The notes under the pieces are model-generated. The model ran no database searches. It saw only the letters and a list, made by a program, of their open reading frames with translations, and was not told the origin of the DNA. Below are positions 1 to 6,766 of a stretch of DNA of 10,416 bases, piece after piece. How positions within the stretch are numbered: position 1 is the stretch's first letter; every line of letters begins with the position of its first letter. The DNA is from Prevotellaceae bacterium (GTDB taxonomy: Bacteria > Bacteroidota > Bacteroidia > Bacteroidales > UBA932). Made by a program: the position numbers and the translations under genes. Location: contig JAIRMD010000030.1 of NCBI GenBank assembly GCA_031258915.1, positions 1 to 10,416 of the forward strand, given 5' to 3'.

Positions 1-707
1 CCCGGCGGCTTGTCGTGCAGCCACTTTGCGGCAAAAAGCGCCCCCTGCCCAAATGCTCCCCTGCTGATGCTTTCGTGCACTAAGCGGATGGTTTGGTTGG
101 GCAGGCCAAAAATCACCTCGTGCTTACCTACGATGCCTCCAACGCGCACAGAGTTCACGTGCCGGGTATTCTCCAGCCCAAGAATGTTGGCAATTTTGAG
201 CGCCGTACCCGAAATGCCTTTTTTATCGCGAAAATGCTCCTCAATGATCTCAATATCGGCGTGGGGCGCGATGCTTTGCAGCACCTGCGAGGCGACGAGC
301 AAAAAATTTACGCCCAGCGTAATGTTGGGGGAGTAGAGGACAGCGCTGTGCTCCGAGTAGGCTCGTAGCACGTCAACGGCGGCTTGCTCCAGCTTGGATA
401 TGGCCGAGATAATTTTTATGCCCTGCCGCGGTGCCGCCTCGTAGCTTTTGTAGCCCGAAGCGCCCGAAAAGTCAATGATAATATCAACGTGGTGTGCGCT
501 GAAAAAGCTTCCGCCAACCTGATCAACCGAAAAAATGGGGGTGCAGTCAAACTCAAACCCAAGCAAGCGGCTGGCGTACTTATGGTTTGACGATTTTGTC
601 CGGCGCACAATCCACGCAAGCTCAACCTGCTTGTCCTGCATAATTTCCTGCGCCACAATTTTTCCTGTCTTACCAAAGCCAAATAATCCTATTGTAATTT
701 TACCCAT
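1..707 (-). CDS. DapB-family reductase (4-hydroxy-tetrahydrodipicolinate reductase-like), C-terminus cut by window
   Basis: The frame reads 235 codons from ATG at 707 and is still open at base 1. DapB enzymes reduce 4-hydroxy-tetrahydrodipicolinate with NAD(P)H in lysine/diaminopimelate synthesis in the cytoplasm. Seen here: an N-terminal Rossmann start with GFGKTGK (residues 10-16), an Arg pair at 35-36 after the second strand that could bind NADPH phosphate, SPNITLGVNFL (126-136) matching the usual SAN-S-GVN block, EEHFRDKKGISGTAL (156-170) in the place of the catalytic HHxxKxDAPSGTA block, and RVGGIVGKHEV plus a late HESISRGAF segment typical of the C-terminal domain. The fold assignment is good. 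The motifs are divergent, however: the GTTG cofactor loop reads SAIS and the second catalytic-region His is Phe. It may be a lysine-pathway enzyme or a paralogue with another substrate, so I give no symbol. It has its own promoter in the gap after nth. Confidence 0.75.
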   Translation of the reverse strand, partial: MGKITIGLFGFGKTGKIVAQEIMQDKQVELAWIVRRTKSSNHKYASRLLGFEFDCTPIFSVDQVGGSFFSAHHVDIIIDFSGASGYKSYEAAPRQGIKIISAISKLEQAAVDVLRAYSEHSAVLYSPNITLGVNFLLVASQVLQSIAPHADIEIIEEHFRDKKGISGTALKIANILGLENTRHVNSVRVGGIVGKHEVIFGLPNQTIRLVHESISRGAFGQGALFAAKWLHDKPP

Positions 708-722
708 TACATGCTCTCCATC

Positions 723-735
723 CATAATAATTATG
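723..735. repeat. 13-bp palindrome at the predicted start of the dapB-like transcript
   Basis: CATAAT-A-ATTATG is a perfect inverted repeat of two 6-base arms around one base. It lies between the -7 box (739-746) and the start codon (707), close to where transcription should begin. It could be an operator for a dimeric repressor, but the arms are A+T-rich and short, so chance is a fair alternative. Confidence 0.3.
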
Positions 736-738
736 CTA

Positions 739-746
739 CAAATATA
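739..746 (-). promoter_or_regulatory. Putative -7 box of the dapB-like gene promoter
   Basis: The minus strand reads TATATTTG, a match to the Bacteroidota -7 consensus TAnnTTTG. It lies 31 bases upstream of the ATG at 707, which gives a leader of about 25 bases. No clear TTTG appears at the usual -33 distance, so this is a half-supported promoter. The box sits inside an inverted repeat (TGCTA/TAGCA, 734-749). Confidence 0.45.
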
Positions 747-765
747 GCAGAATTTATGGAAGTTC

Positions 766-1404
766 CTAATTTTTTCTGCGAAATTTGCACCATTTTGTAA
801 GCCCGCACTCTTCGCATTTTGGCTGCCGCGCAAGGCAAATGTAGCGTCCGTGCAGGATGAGCCAGTGGTGCGCAGTAGGGCGCAGCGCCGGTGCAATGTG
901 GGCGGTAAGCTGCCGCTCTACGTCAAGCGGTGTTTTGCTGGCGGCAGATGCCAGCCCTACCCTTTTTGCCACGCGAAAAACGTGCGTATCGACGGCAATG
1001 GCGGGCTTGTTGTACACCACGCTGGCAACCACGTTGGCCGTTTTGCGCCCTACGCCGGGCAGGCGCTGCAGCTCGTCCACGTCGTCGGGGACAACGCTGC
1101 CGAAACGGCTCACCAGCATCTCCGCCGTGCCCTTCAGGTTCTTTGCCTTGCTGTTGGGGTAGGAGATGGATTTGATGTGCTCGTAGATTTCGCCAACCTC
1201 GGCCTGCGCCATTTCTTTTGCCGTGGGGAACGCTTTGAAGAGCGCTGGCGTAACCATGTTCACGCGCTTGTCGGTGCACTGCGCCGACAGGATTACGGCC
1301 ACCAGCAGCTCGTAGGGGCTGCGGTAGCGCAACTCGCTCTCGGCCACCGGTACGTTGGCCTTAAACCATTCGATGATATGCTGGTAGCGCTCGGCGGTAG
1401 TCAT
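766..1404 (-). CDS. nth: Endonuclease III (DNA glycosylase/AP lyase)
   Basis: This enzyme removes oxidised pyrimidines from DNA and nicks the resulting abasic site in base-excision repair. The 212-residue product is the usual family length. Visible features are the helix-hairpin-helix LPGVGRKTANVV (115-126) with the catalytic Lys121, the catalytic Asp139 in AVDTHVFRV, and the [4Fe-4S] cluster loop Cys190-x6-Cys197-x2-Cys200-x5-Cys206 near the C-terminus. All key residues are present, so it should be active. I chose the ATG at 1404 (MTTAERYQ) because family members begin there. A longer frame from 1467 would add 21 unrelated residues and overlap the end of clpX by 20 bases. It follows clpX by 43 bases on the same strand with no obvious terminator between them, so co-transcription with the clp cluster is likely (inference). 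Confidence 0.95.
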   Translation of the reverse strand: MTTAERYQHIIEWFKANVPVAESELRYRSPYELLVAVILSAQCTDKRVNMVTPALFKAFPTAKEMAQAEVGEIYEHIKSISYPNSKAKNLKGTAEMLVSRFGSVVPDDVDELQRLPGVGRKTANVVASVVYNKPAIAVDTHVFRVAKRVGLASAASKTPLDVERQLTAHIAPALRPTAHHWLILHGRYICLARQPKCEECGLTKWCKFRRKN

Positions 1405-1447
1405 GGCTGACGTTAAAAAGGGCTGGGGATGGTGGATTGACGGGGCG

Positions 1448-2698
1448 CTACGCAGCCCTGCTATCAAAGGATTGCGACAGCTTCTCTTGAGCGTACTCCT
1501 TGGAGATGTGCAGCTTCCTTACTTTTTTCTCCTGCGTTTTCTCCTCGTTGGGCAGCTCGTACATGGCATCTATCATGAGCTCTTCGCAAACGGCACGCAG
1601 CCCGCGCGCGCCAAGCTTATGCTCCATTGCTCTATCCACAATGTAGTCCAGCACGTCGCCATCTACGGTGAGCTGTATGTCGTCCATTTCGAAGAGTTTT
1701 TCGTACTGCTTCACAATGGCGTTTTTTGGCTCGGTGAGGATTCTGCGTAGCGCCTCCCTGCTGAGCGGCTCAAGGTGGGTAATCACCGGCAATCGGCCTA
1801 CAATTTCGGGGATTAGCCCAAAGCGGCGCAGGTCTGCCGGGGCAAGGTACTTCAAGAGGTTGTTGCGGTTCACCCTGCTGCGCCGCTCTGCCGCCTCAAA
1901 GCCAATCATGTTGGTGTTGACGCGGTGCGCTATGATTTTGTCTATCCCCTCAAAGGCACCTCCGGCGATGAACAAAATGTCCTTTGTGTTGACGGGGATC
2001 ATCTTTTGGTCGGGGTGCTTGCGGCCACCCTGCGGCGGGACGTTCACCACCGTGCCCTCGAGCAGCTTGAGCAGCGCCTGCTGCACGCCTTCGCCCGACA
2101 CGTCGCGCGTAATGGAAGGGTTGTCGCTCTTGCGCGAGATTTTGTCTATTTCGTCAATGAAAATAATGCCCTTTTCGGCGGCGGGGACGTTGTAGTCGGC
2201 CACCTGAAGCAAGCGCGTGAGGATACCTTCCACATCTTCGCCTACGTAGCCGGCCTCGGTGAGCACGGTGGCGTCAACAATGGCAAACGGCACCTTCAGC
2301 AATCGCGCAACGGTGCGCGCCAGCAGCGTTTTGCCGGTGCCCGTCTCGCCTACCATGATAATGTTCGATTTGTCCAGCTCCACCTCACCGGGCTGCTCGC
2401 CGCTCTGCCGGATGCGCTTGTAGTGGTTGTACATCGCTACAGAGAGGTATTTCTTGGCAGAATCTTGCCCAATGACGTACTTGTCGAGAAATATTTTTAT
2501 TGCCTGTGGCATTGGCAGCTCTAATTTTTGGGCGTTGAATGTTTTACTTGGCGCTTTCGGGGGGTCAATGCTGCTCAGCATTCCGGAAGCCTCCTGCACG
2601 CAAAAATCACAAATAGCAGCGTGGCCATGGCCATGTATAAGGTGCTTCACCTGAAGCTCCGATCGTCCGCAAAACGAGCAATGCTTTTGTCCTGCCAT
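1448..2698 (-). CDS. clpX: ATP-dependent Clp protease ATP-binding subunit ClpX
   Basis: ClpX is the hexameric AAA+ unfoldase that recognises tagged or exposed substrates, unfolds them with ATP and threads them into ClpP. The 416-residue protein has the full architecture: an N-terminal zinc-binding domain with Cys7/Cys10 and Cys30/Cys33, Walker A GETGTGKT (117-124), the substrate-gripping pore loop GYVGEDVE (150-157), Walker B IIFIDEID (178-185), the RKH-type loop GGRKHPD (224-230), the IGF loop (265-267) that docks on ClpP, the arginine-containing IPEIVGRLP (296-304) and sensor 2 GARGLRA (363-369). The loop between the two Cys pairs carries HGHGH (22-26), which is unusually His-rich. The start is 3 bases after the clpP stop, so the two are almost certainly translated from one message. 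Confidence 0.97.
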   Translation of the reverse strand: MAGQKHCSFCGRSELQVKHLIHGHGHAAICDFCVQEASGMLSSIDPPKAPSKTFNAQKLELPMPQAIKIFLDKYVIGQDSAKKYLSVAMYNHYKRIRQSGEQPGEVELDKSNIIMVGETGTGKTLLARTVARLLKVPFAIVDATVLTEAGYVGEDVEGILTRLLQVADYNVPAAEKGIIFIDEIDKISRKSDNPSITRDVSGEGVQQALLKLLEGTVVNVPPQGGRKHPDQKMIPVNTKDILFIAGGAFEGIDKIIAHRVNTNMIGFEAAERRSRVNRNNLLKYLAPADLRRFGLIPEIVGRLPVITHLEPLSREALRRILTEPKNAIVKQYEKLFEMDDIQLTVDGDVLDYIVDRAMEHKLGARGLRAVCEELMIDAMYELPNEEKTQEKKVRKLHISKEYAQEKLSQSFDSRAA

Positions 2699-2701
2699 TT
2701 T

Positions 2702-3379
2702 CTACTTTTTCTTTTCCATTTTTGTCAAAATATTGTCGATGATGCCGTACTCCTTTGCCTCGGCGGCGCTCATCCAGTAGTCCCGGTCGCTGTCCTTCTC
2801 TATCTGCTCCACAGTCTTTCCGGAGTGCTGGGCGATAATGCTGTAGAGCTCGCGCTTGAGCTTTAAGATTTCCCTTGCGGTAATCTCAATGTCTGAGGCT
2901 TGCCCCTCGGCGCTGCCCGCCGGCTGGTGGAGCATGACGCGCGAGTGGGGTAGGGCGGTGCGCTTGCCCGGTGCGCCGGCGCACAGCAGCACAGCGCCCA
3001 TAGAGGCGGACATGCCGGTGCAGATGGTGCCCACGTCGGAGCTTATCAGCTGCATGGTATCGTAGATGCCCAAGCCGGACGAAACGGAGCCTCCCGGCGT
3101 GTTGAGGTACAAGCTGATGTCCTTGCCCGAATCGTTGTTGGAGTCGAGAAAGAGCAGCTGCGCCTGAATAATGTTGGCAACATCGTCATCAATGGGAACG
3201 CCAAGGAATACGATGCGCTCCATCATCAGGCGCGAAAATACGTCCATGCTGGCTACGTTGAGCTGGCGCTCCTCGATAATGGTGGGGTTGATGTAGCTGC
3301 CGTAAATGCTGCTATAGCGGTGCAGGGTCATGCTGCTGATGCCAGCGCGCTTTACCGCGAACTTTTGAAAATCGCTCAT
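2702..3379 (-). CDS. clpP: ATP-dependent Clp protease proteolytic subunit ClpP
   Basis: ClpP forms the double heptameric serine-protease chamber that degrades proteins delivered by ClpX. The 225-residue product has the complete triad: Ser126 in GMSASMGAV, His151 in RVMLHQPAG and Asp200 in DSDRDYWMS. The Ser-to-His spacing of 25 and His-to-Asp spacing of 49 equal those of E. coli ClpP. The N-terminus is longer than in enterobacteria. The segment NPTIIEERQLN (31-41) is the pre-sequence style of Bacteroidota ClpP, and the first ~40 residues are probably processed off (inference). Its ATG overlaps the tig stop codon in TAATG, which suggests translational coupling, and clpX follows after 3 bases. 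Confidence 0.97.
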   Translation of the reverse strand: MSDFQKFAVKRAGISSMTLHRYSSIYGSYINPTIIEERQLNVASMDVFSRLMMERIVFLGVPIDDDVANIIQAQLLFLDSNNDSGKDISLYLNTPGGSVSSGLGIYDTMQLISSDVGTICTGMSASMGAVLLCAGAPGKRTALPHSRVMLHQPAGSAEGQASDIEITAREILKLKRELYSIIAQHSGKTVEQIEKDSDRDYWMSAAEAKEYGIIDNILTKMEKKK

Positions 3380-4743
3380 TAGATTTCAGATTTCAGGTTC
3401 AAAATTTCAGATTTCAGGTTCAAAATTTCGTCAAGCTGCTCGTTGCTTACCTTTTTTTGCTCAACGGCAGCGTTGCTGCGAACGTACTCTACCACCAGAT
3501 TTTCGGCGGCGCGCTCGGTGATGCGCTTGCGATCTTCGGCGCGGTTGAGCATGCTGTTTGCAAATTCGGTCAGGCGGTCTTCATTGACGCTGGCCATCCC
3601 ATACATGGCAAACTGCTGTAGCACTGTTTTTTTTGCAATGTTCAGCAGGGTTTCCTCCGTCACCTCAAGATTTTGCTGCCGCAGAATGTGCTCTTTGATG
3701 AGCTGCCAGCGCAGCCCGTCGGCAAAGCTCGAAAATGAATGGTCCAGCTCCTCCTGCGCCAGCTTTCCGTCGGACGTTTGCAGTAGCCAACGTTTAAGGA
3801 AGGCTTCGGGCAGCTCCAAAGCGGCGCTTTTTACCAGCGTATCGCGAACGTCATCGGCAAAGCAGTATTCGCTTTTGCTCGAAGAGCTGCTGCGAAGCTC
3901 GCTTTTTACCCTGTCGGTGAACGCCTCTTTGGAGGTTATCACATCTTTGCCGTATATGGCGTCAAAAAGCTCCTGATTGACATCAGCCGGCTCTATATGC
4001 GTAATTTTTTTGACGGTTACCGTAAAAATAGGGTCAATGGCGGCCAGCTGCTCCTTTGTAATTTTGAGAAAAGCCGCGCAGTCAATGTCGTTGGTGAGCA
4101 TTTTGCGCACATTCGCCTCTACGGATTCGCCTACGGAAAGGCCGAGCAGCGCCTGCTGCTCGGCATCGGGAATTACCTTTAGCGAGAGCATGGCATCCTT
4201 TACGGCTATCCCGTTTTCCTTGCTTTGCGAGAGGTCAACTATCGCGAGGTCATCCCTCTCTATTTTTTCCGAATCCACCATTTTACCGTAGAGTTTCTGG
4301 TAGCCGTCGATGCGCTTTTGCAGCTCCTCGTCTGCAATGGTGATGTCGTAGTAGGGGATTTTGATGTTGCTGTTTATGCTCAGCTGCACTTCGGGCGCTA
4401 TGGCCACATCGTATATAAACTCAAACTCGGTTTGCGTATCAAAGTCGAGAGGCTGTGTTTTTTCGTTGGGCAGCGGATCGCCAAGGGTGTGCAGGTGGTT
4501 CTCCTTAATGTAGCTGCTGATGCCCTCGGACATCTGCTTAAGTACCTCGTCGGCAGTTATTGACTTCTGGTACATCTTTTTTATCAGGCCCATGGGCACC
4601 ATGCCCGGGCGAAACCCCGGCACATGCGCTTTCCGGCGGTAGTCGCGAAGCGTAGCTTCTACTTTGCCTTCGTAGTCGGCTTTCTCTACTTTCACTGTCA
4701 GCATCGCGTTAAGCGCGTCCACATTTTCTCTTGCAATGTTCAT
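3379..4743 (-). CDS. tig: Trigger factor (ribosome-bound chaperone)
   Basis: Trigger factor binds the ribosome exit site and shields nascent chains. The 454-residue length fits Bacteroidota members. The N-terminal ribosome-binding domain carries GFRPGMVP (43-50), matching the GFRxxxxP signature, followed by the long helices around 51-85. Residues about 158-250 occupy the place of the FKBP-type prolyl isomerase domain but look weakly conserved. Residues about 251-435 form the helical C-terminal chaperone arms, with a serine run at 285-289. The last 16 residues, EILNLKS twice plus EI, are encoded by a DNA tandem repeat (3381-3429) and probably form an extra piece beyond the normal family end. 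The gene has a good promoter 44 bases upstream, heads the tig-clpP-clpX cluster, and its stop overlaps the clpP start by one base. Confidence 0.93.
   Translation of the reverse strand: MNIARENVDALNAMLTVKVEKADYEGKVEATLRDYRRKAHVPGFRPGMVPMGLIKKMYQKSITADEVLKQMSEGISSYIKENHLHTLGDPLPNEKTQPLDFDTQTEFEFIYDVAIAPEVQLSINSNIKIPYYDITIADEELQKRIDGYQKLYGKMVDSEKIERDDLAIVDLSQSKENGIAVKDAMLSLKVIPDAEQQALLGLSVGESVEANVRKMLTNDIDCAAFLKITKEQLAAIDPIFTVTVKKITHIEPADVNQELFDAIYGKDVITSKEAFTDRVKSELRSSSSSKSEYCFADDVRDTLVKSAALELPEAFLKRWLLQTSDGKLAQEELDHSFSSFADGLRWQLIKEHILRQQNLEVTEETLLNIAKKTVLQQFAMYGMASVNEDRLTEFANSMLNRAEDRKRITERAAENLVVEYVRSNAAVEQKKVSNEQLDEILNLKSEILNLKSEI
3381..3429. repeat. Tandem repeat, 21-bp unit built of 7-bp subunits, at the 3' end of tig
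   Basis: On the plus strand the 49 bases split exactly into seven heptamers: agatttc, agatttc, aggttca, aaatttc, agatttc, aggttca, aaatttc. Seen as 21-bp units there are two perfect copies (3388-3408 and 3409-3429) plus a 7-base partial copy (3381-3387). Read on the minus strand it encodes the repeated heptad EILNLKS and supplies the end of tig, stopping one base before the clpP ATG is complete. The base composition is much more A+T-rich than the flanking genes. Confidence 0.9.
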
Positions 4744-4786
4744 TCTTTAGAGTTGTTATCCGTTCTTTACTTTTTTCAGCGAGCTG

Positions 4787-4817
4787 CAAAGGTAATACTT
4801 TTTGGGCAAAAGCTCAA
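4787..4817 (-). promoter_or_regulatory. Promoter of the tig-clpP-clpX cluster
   Basis: The minus strand has TACCTTTG at 4794-4787, an exact fit to the Bacteroidota -7 box TAnnTTTG. A TTG lies at 4817-4815, with 20 bases between the two, close to the expected -33 element spacing. Transcription would start near 4780, leaving a leader of about 40 bases before the tig ATG at 4743. There is no clear Shine-Dalgarno sequence in that leader, which is common in this phylum. The sequence TTACCTTTGCAGC-type box recurs upstream of fba. Confidence 0.65.
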
Positions 4818-4831
4818 CGTGTAGAAAAATA

Positions 4832-4851
4832 TAATGCGATTTTGAGCATTA
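4832..4851 (-). terminator. Terminator-like hairpin after radC
   Basis: The minus strand reads TAATGC, an 8-base loop, then GCATTA, a perfect 6-bp stem, followed two bases later by a run of five T. It lies 24 bases past the radC stop and just upstream of the tig promoter, where a terminator would be expected. The stem is short with only two G-C pairs, so it would be weak. Confidence 0.4.
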
Positions 4852-4874
4852 AGTATAGCTAATATCTTTGATTT

Positions 4875-5555
4875 TCACAGCAAGCCCTCGTCGGCGTAGC
4901 TGAAGTAGCTGCTGCCGGCGATAACAATGTGGTCGGCCAGCCGGACATCAATCAGCGCGGCAGCCTCCTTAATTCTTTGAGTGAGCGCGTTATCCTGCTC
5001 GCTGGGTTTGAGGTTGCCCGAGGGGTGGTTGTGCACAACGGCTGCTACCGACGCTAAATTTTCGATGCACGGCTTCAGGAGCAGGCGCATATCTACCCCG
5101 GTGTTGTCCACGCCGCCTTGCGCTACCTTCTGAGCGCCGATGATGGTGAGCCTCGCGGTGAGCATGAGTAGCCAAAACTCTTCGTGCGGCAGGTCGGTCA
5201 GCATGGGGGCAAAGTGGTCAGCGATGTCGCGGCTGCAATGGAACGTGGCACTCTCCGGCGTATCGCTCTGCTTGCGCCGCCGCCCCAGCTCCAGCGCCGC
5301 CACAATGCTGATGGCCTTAGCCTCGCCAATGCCCTTGAGCTGCTGCAAGTCTTTCACGCTCAGCTTACCCAGCTTGTTGAGGTTGTTGCCGGTGAGGGCA
5401 AGCACGCACTTAGCCAGCTCCACCGCCGTTTCGTTTTGCGTACCGGTAGCGATGAGTATGGCCAGCAGCTCAGCGTCGCTCAGGGCGGCAATACCCTTTT
5501 GCAGCAGCTTCTCGCGCGGGCGGTCTTCCTCCGCCCAGTCTTTGATGGTTAGCAT
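4875..5555 (-). CDS. radC: RadC family JAB-domain protein (UPF0758)
   Basis: RadC proteins combine a helix-hairpin-helix-type N-terminal region with a C-terminal JAB/MPN+ metalloprotease-like domain. They were once thought to act in DNA repair, but their real role is unsettled. The 226-residue product has the usual start (IKDWAEEDRPREKLL), the ALSDAELLAILI block (24-35), a GIGEAKA hairpin (75-81) and the metal-binding JAMM signature His175-x-His177-x7-Ser185-x2-Asp188 in HNHPSGNLKPSEQD. An upstream acidic candidate for the catalytic Glu is at 125-126. All signature residues are intact. It lies 85 bases downstream of fba, with a hairpin in that gap, and 131 bases upstream of tig. No convincing promoter of its own is visible, so it may be read through from fba. 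Confidence 0.93.
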   Translation of the reverse strand: MLTIKDWAEEDRPREKLLQKGIAALSDAELLAILIATGTQNETAVELAKCVLALTGNNLNKLGKLSVKDLQQLKGIGEAKAISIVAALELGRRRKQSDTPESATFHCSRDIADHFAPMLTDLPHEEFWLLMLTARLTIIGAQKVAQGGVDNTGVDMRLLLKPCIENLASVAAVVHNHPSGNLKPSEQDNALTQRIKEAAALIDVRLADHIVIAGSSYFSYADEGLL

Positions 5556-5577
5556 AGCTTGGATTCAAAACAGGGAG

Positions 5578-5602
5578 AGCAGCCTTTTTTGAGGCGGCTG
5601 CT
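5578..5602 (-). terminator. Hairpin between fba and radC, possible terminator or attenuator
   Basis: On the minus strand AGCAGCC and GGCTGCT form a perfect 7-bp G+C-rich stem around an 11-base loop that contains six A. It lies 38 bases past the fba stop. On this strand only a short TGTTTT follows a few bases later, so termination would be partial; it may reduce read-through into radC. Confidence 0.35.
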
Positions 5603-5640
5603 TCGCCTGCAAAGCGCAGCGCAGGGGGCATGTACCTACC

Positions 5641-6633
5641 CTATGCGCGGCTGTTGCTTCCGAGCACGCTTATAATTTTGTGCTTGTAGAGCTCCTTTAG
5701 CCTGTCGCGCGCTGGCCCCAAGTACTTGCGGGGGTCGAACTCGGAGGGTTTGGTGGCAAATACTTCGCGCACGGCAGCAGTCATGGCAATGCGTCCGTCG
5801 CTGTCGATGTTGATTTTGCACACCGCCGATGTTGCCGCCCTGCGCAGCTGCTCTTCGGGAATGCCAACGGCATCTTTCATGGCGCCGCCGTACTTGTTGA
5901 CGATTGCCACCAACTCCTGCGGCACGCTCGAGGCGCCGTGCAGCACAATGGGGAATCCCGGAATGCGCTTTTCCACCTCCTCCAAAATGTCGAAGCGCAA
6001 GGGCGGCGGAATAAGTATGCCCTGCTCGTTGCGCGCGCACTGCTCGGGCTTGAACTTGTTGGCGCCGTGCGAGGTACCGATAGAAATAGCCAGCGAATCA
6101 ACGCCGGTTTTTTTCAAAAAGTCCTCCACCTCTTCGGGCTGGGTGTAGGTATGATGCTCCGCCGCGACCTCATCCTCTACGCCGGCCAGCACGCCAAGCT
6201 CGCCCTCCACCGTAACGTCGTACTTGTGGGCGTACTCTACCACTTTTGCGGTGAGCGCTACGTTTTCGCTGTAGGGGAGGTGTGAGCCGTCGATCATCAC
6301 GCTCGAAAAGCCATACTCCACGCAGCTTTTGCAGAGCTCAAACGTATCGCCGTGGTCGAGGTGAAGCACGATGGGGATGTTTACCCCCAGCTCCTTGGCG
6401 TACTCCACCGCGCCTTGCGCCATGTAGCGCAGCAGGGTTTGGTTGGCATACTTGCGGGCGCCGCTCGACACCTGCAAAATGACCGGCGACTTTGCTTCGA
6501 CGCACGCCTGAACAATGGCCTGCAGCTGCTCCATGTTGTTAAAATTAAAGGCCGGGATAGCGTACTTGCCCGCCATGGCGCTCTTGAAAATCTCCCTTGA
6601 GTTCACAAGGCCTAAATCTTTGTACGAAACCAT
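5641..6633 (-). CDS. fba: Class II fructose-1,6-bisphosphate aldolase
   Basis: This zinc-dependent aldolase reversibly splits fructose 1,6-bisphosphate into glyceraldehyde 3-phosphate and dihydroxyacetone phosphate in glycolysis and gluconeogenesis. The 330-residue product has the class II residues in order: LHLDHGD (90-96) with catalytic Asp93 and zinc ligand His94, VEGELG (142-147) with Glu145, the GTSHGANKFK phosphate/zinc loop (186-195) with His189, and VLHGASS (230-236) with His232. The insert around GVEDEVAAEHHTYTQPEEVEDF (151-172) and the long C-terminus are of the kind seen in the longer class II enzymes. It is probably fructose- rather than tagatose-specific, because it is a lone housekeeping copy with no sugar-utilisation genes nearby (inference). 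The gene has its own A+T-rich leader and -7 box and is followed by a hairpin and radC. Confidence 0.95.
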   Translation of the reverse strand: MVSYKDLGLVNSREIFKSAMAGKYAIPAFNFNNMEQLQAIVQACVEAKSPVILQVSSGARKYANQTLLRYMAQGAVEYAKELGVNIPIVLHLDHGDTFELCKSCVEYGFSSVMIDGSHLPYSENVALTAKVVEYAHKYDVTVEGELGVLAGVEDEVAAEHHTYTQPEEVEDFLKKTGVDSLAISIGTSHGANKFKPEQCARNEQGILIPPPLRFDILEEVEKRIPGFPIVLHGASSVPQELVAIVNKYGGAMKDAVGIPEEQLRRAATSAVCKINIDSDGRIAMTAAVREVFATKPSEFDPRKYLGPARDRLKELYKHKIISVLGSNSRA

Positions 6634-6766
6634 ATCAAAAAAATTATAATTAAAGAATTAAAAAACTCGCTGCAAAGGTAAAAAAAAATTGCGAGTATAC
6701 CCCACGGTTAATAGAGATTATGTCAATTTAAGTAGAATATGGGAGGCGTATGGAAAGCGGAAGCCG
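6634..6766. other. Intergenic region between the T9SS-domain gene and fba
   Basis: This 133-base gap carries the fba promoter box in its left part. The right part (about 6700-6766), just after the end of the T9SS-domain gene, holds no ORF and no convincing terminator: there is only a short GGC/GCC pairing without a T-run. Confidence 0.6.
6673..6680 (-). promoter_or_regulatory. Putative -7 box of the fba promoter
   Basis: TACCTTTG on the minus strand fits TAnnTTTG and continues into GCAGC exactly as in the tig promoter. It lies 40 bases upstream of the fba ATG at 6633, giving a leader of roughly 30 bases made almost only of A and T and without a Shine-Dalgarno sequence. I see no TTTG at the -33 distance. 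A T-tract precedes the box, and a 6-base inverted repeat (ACTCGC 6665-6670, GCGAGT 6691-6696) encloses it. Confidence 0.55.

Noticed and set aside
850..1410. Plus-strand ORF opposite nth
   Set aside because: The minus strand encodes a complete endonuclease III with all catalytic and cluster residues; the plus frame is its shadow.
1405..1467. Upstream ATG at 1467 as the nth start
   Set aside because: It would overlap clpX and add 21 residues absent from the family; MTTAERYQ at 1404 matches usual N-termini.
1925..2524. Plus-strand ORF (199 codons) opposite clpX
   Set aside because: The minus-strand ClpX motifs cover the whole interval; no independent start context or family resemblance.
5603..5630. 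G+C-rich partial repeats (CTGC/GCAG) next to the fba-radC hairpin as a second stem-loop
   Set aside because: The pairing is imperfect and competes with itself in several registers; only the 7-bp stem at 5578-5602 is clear.
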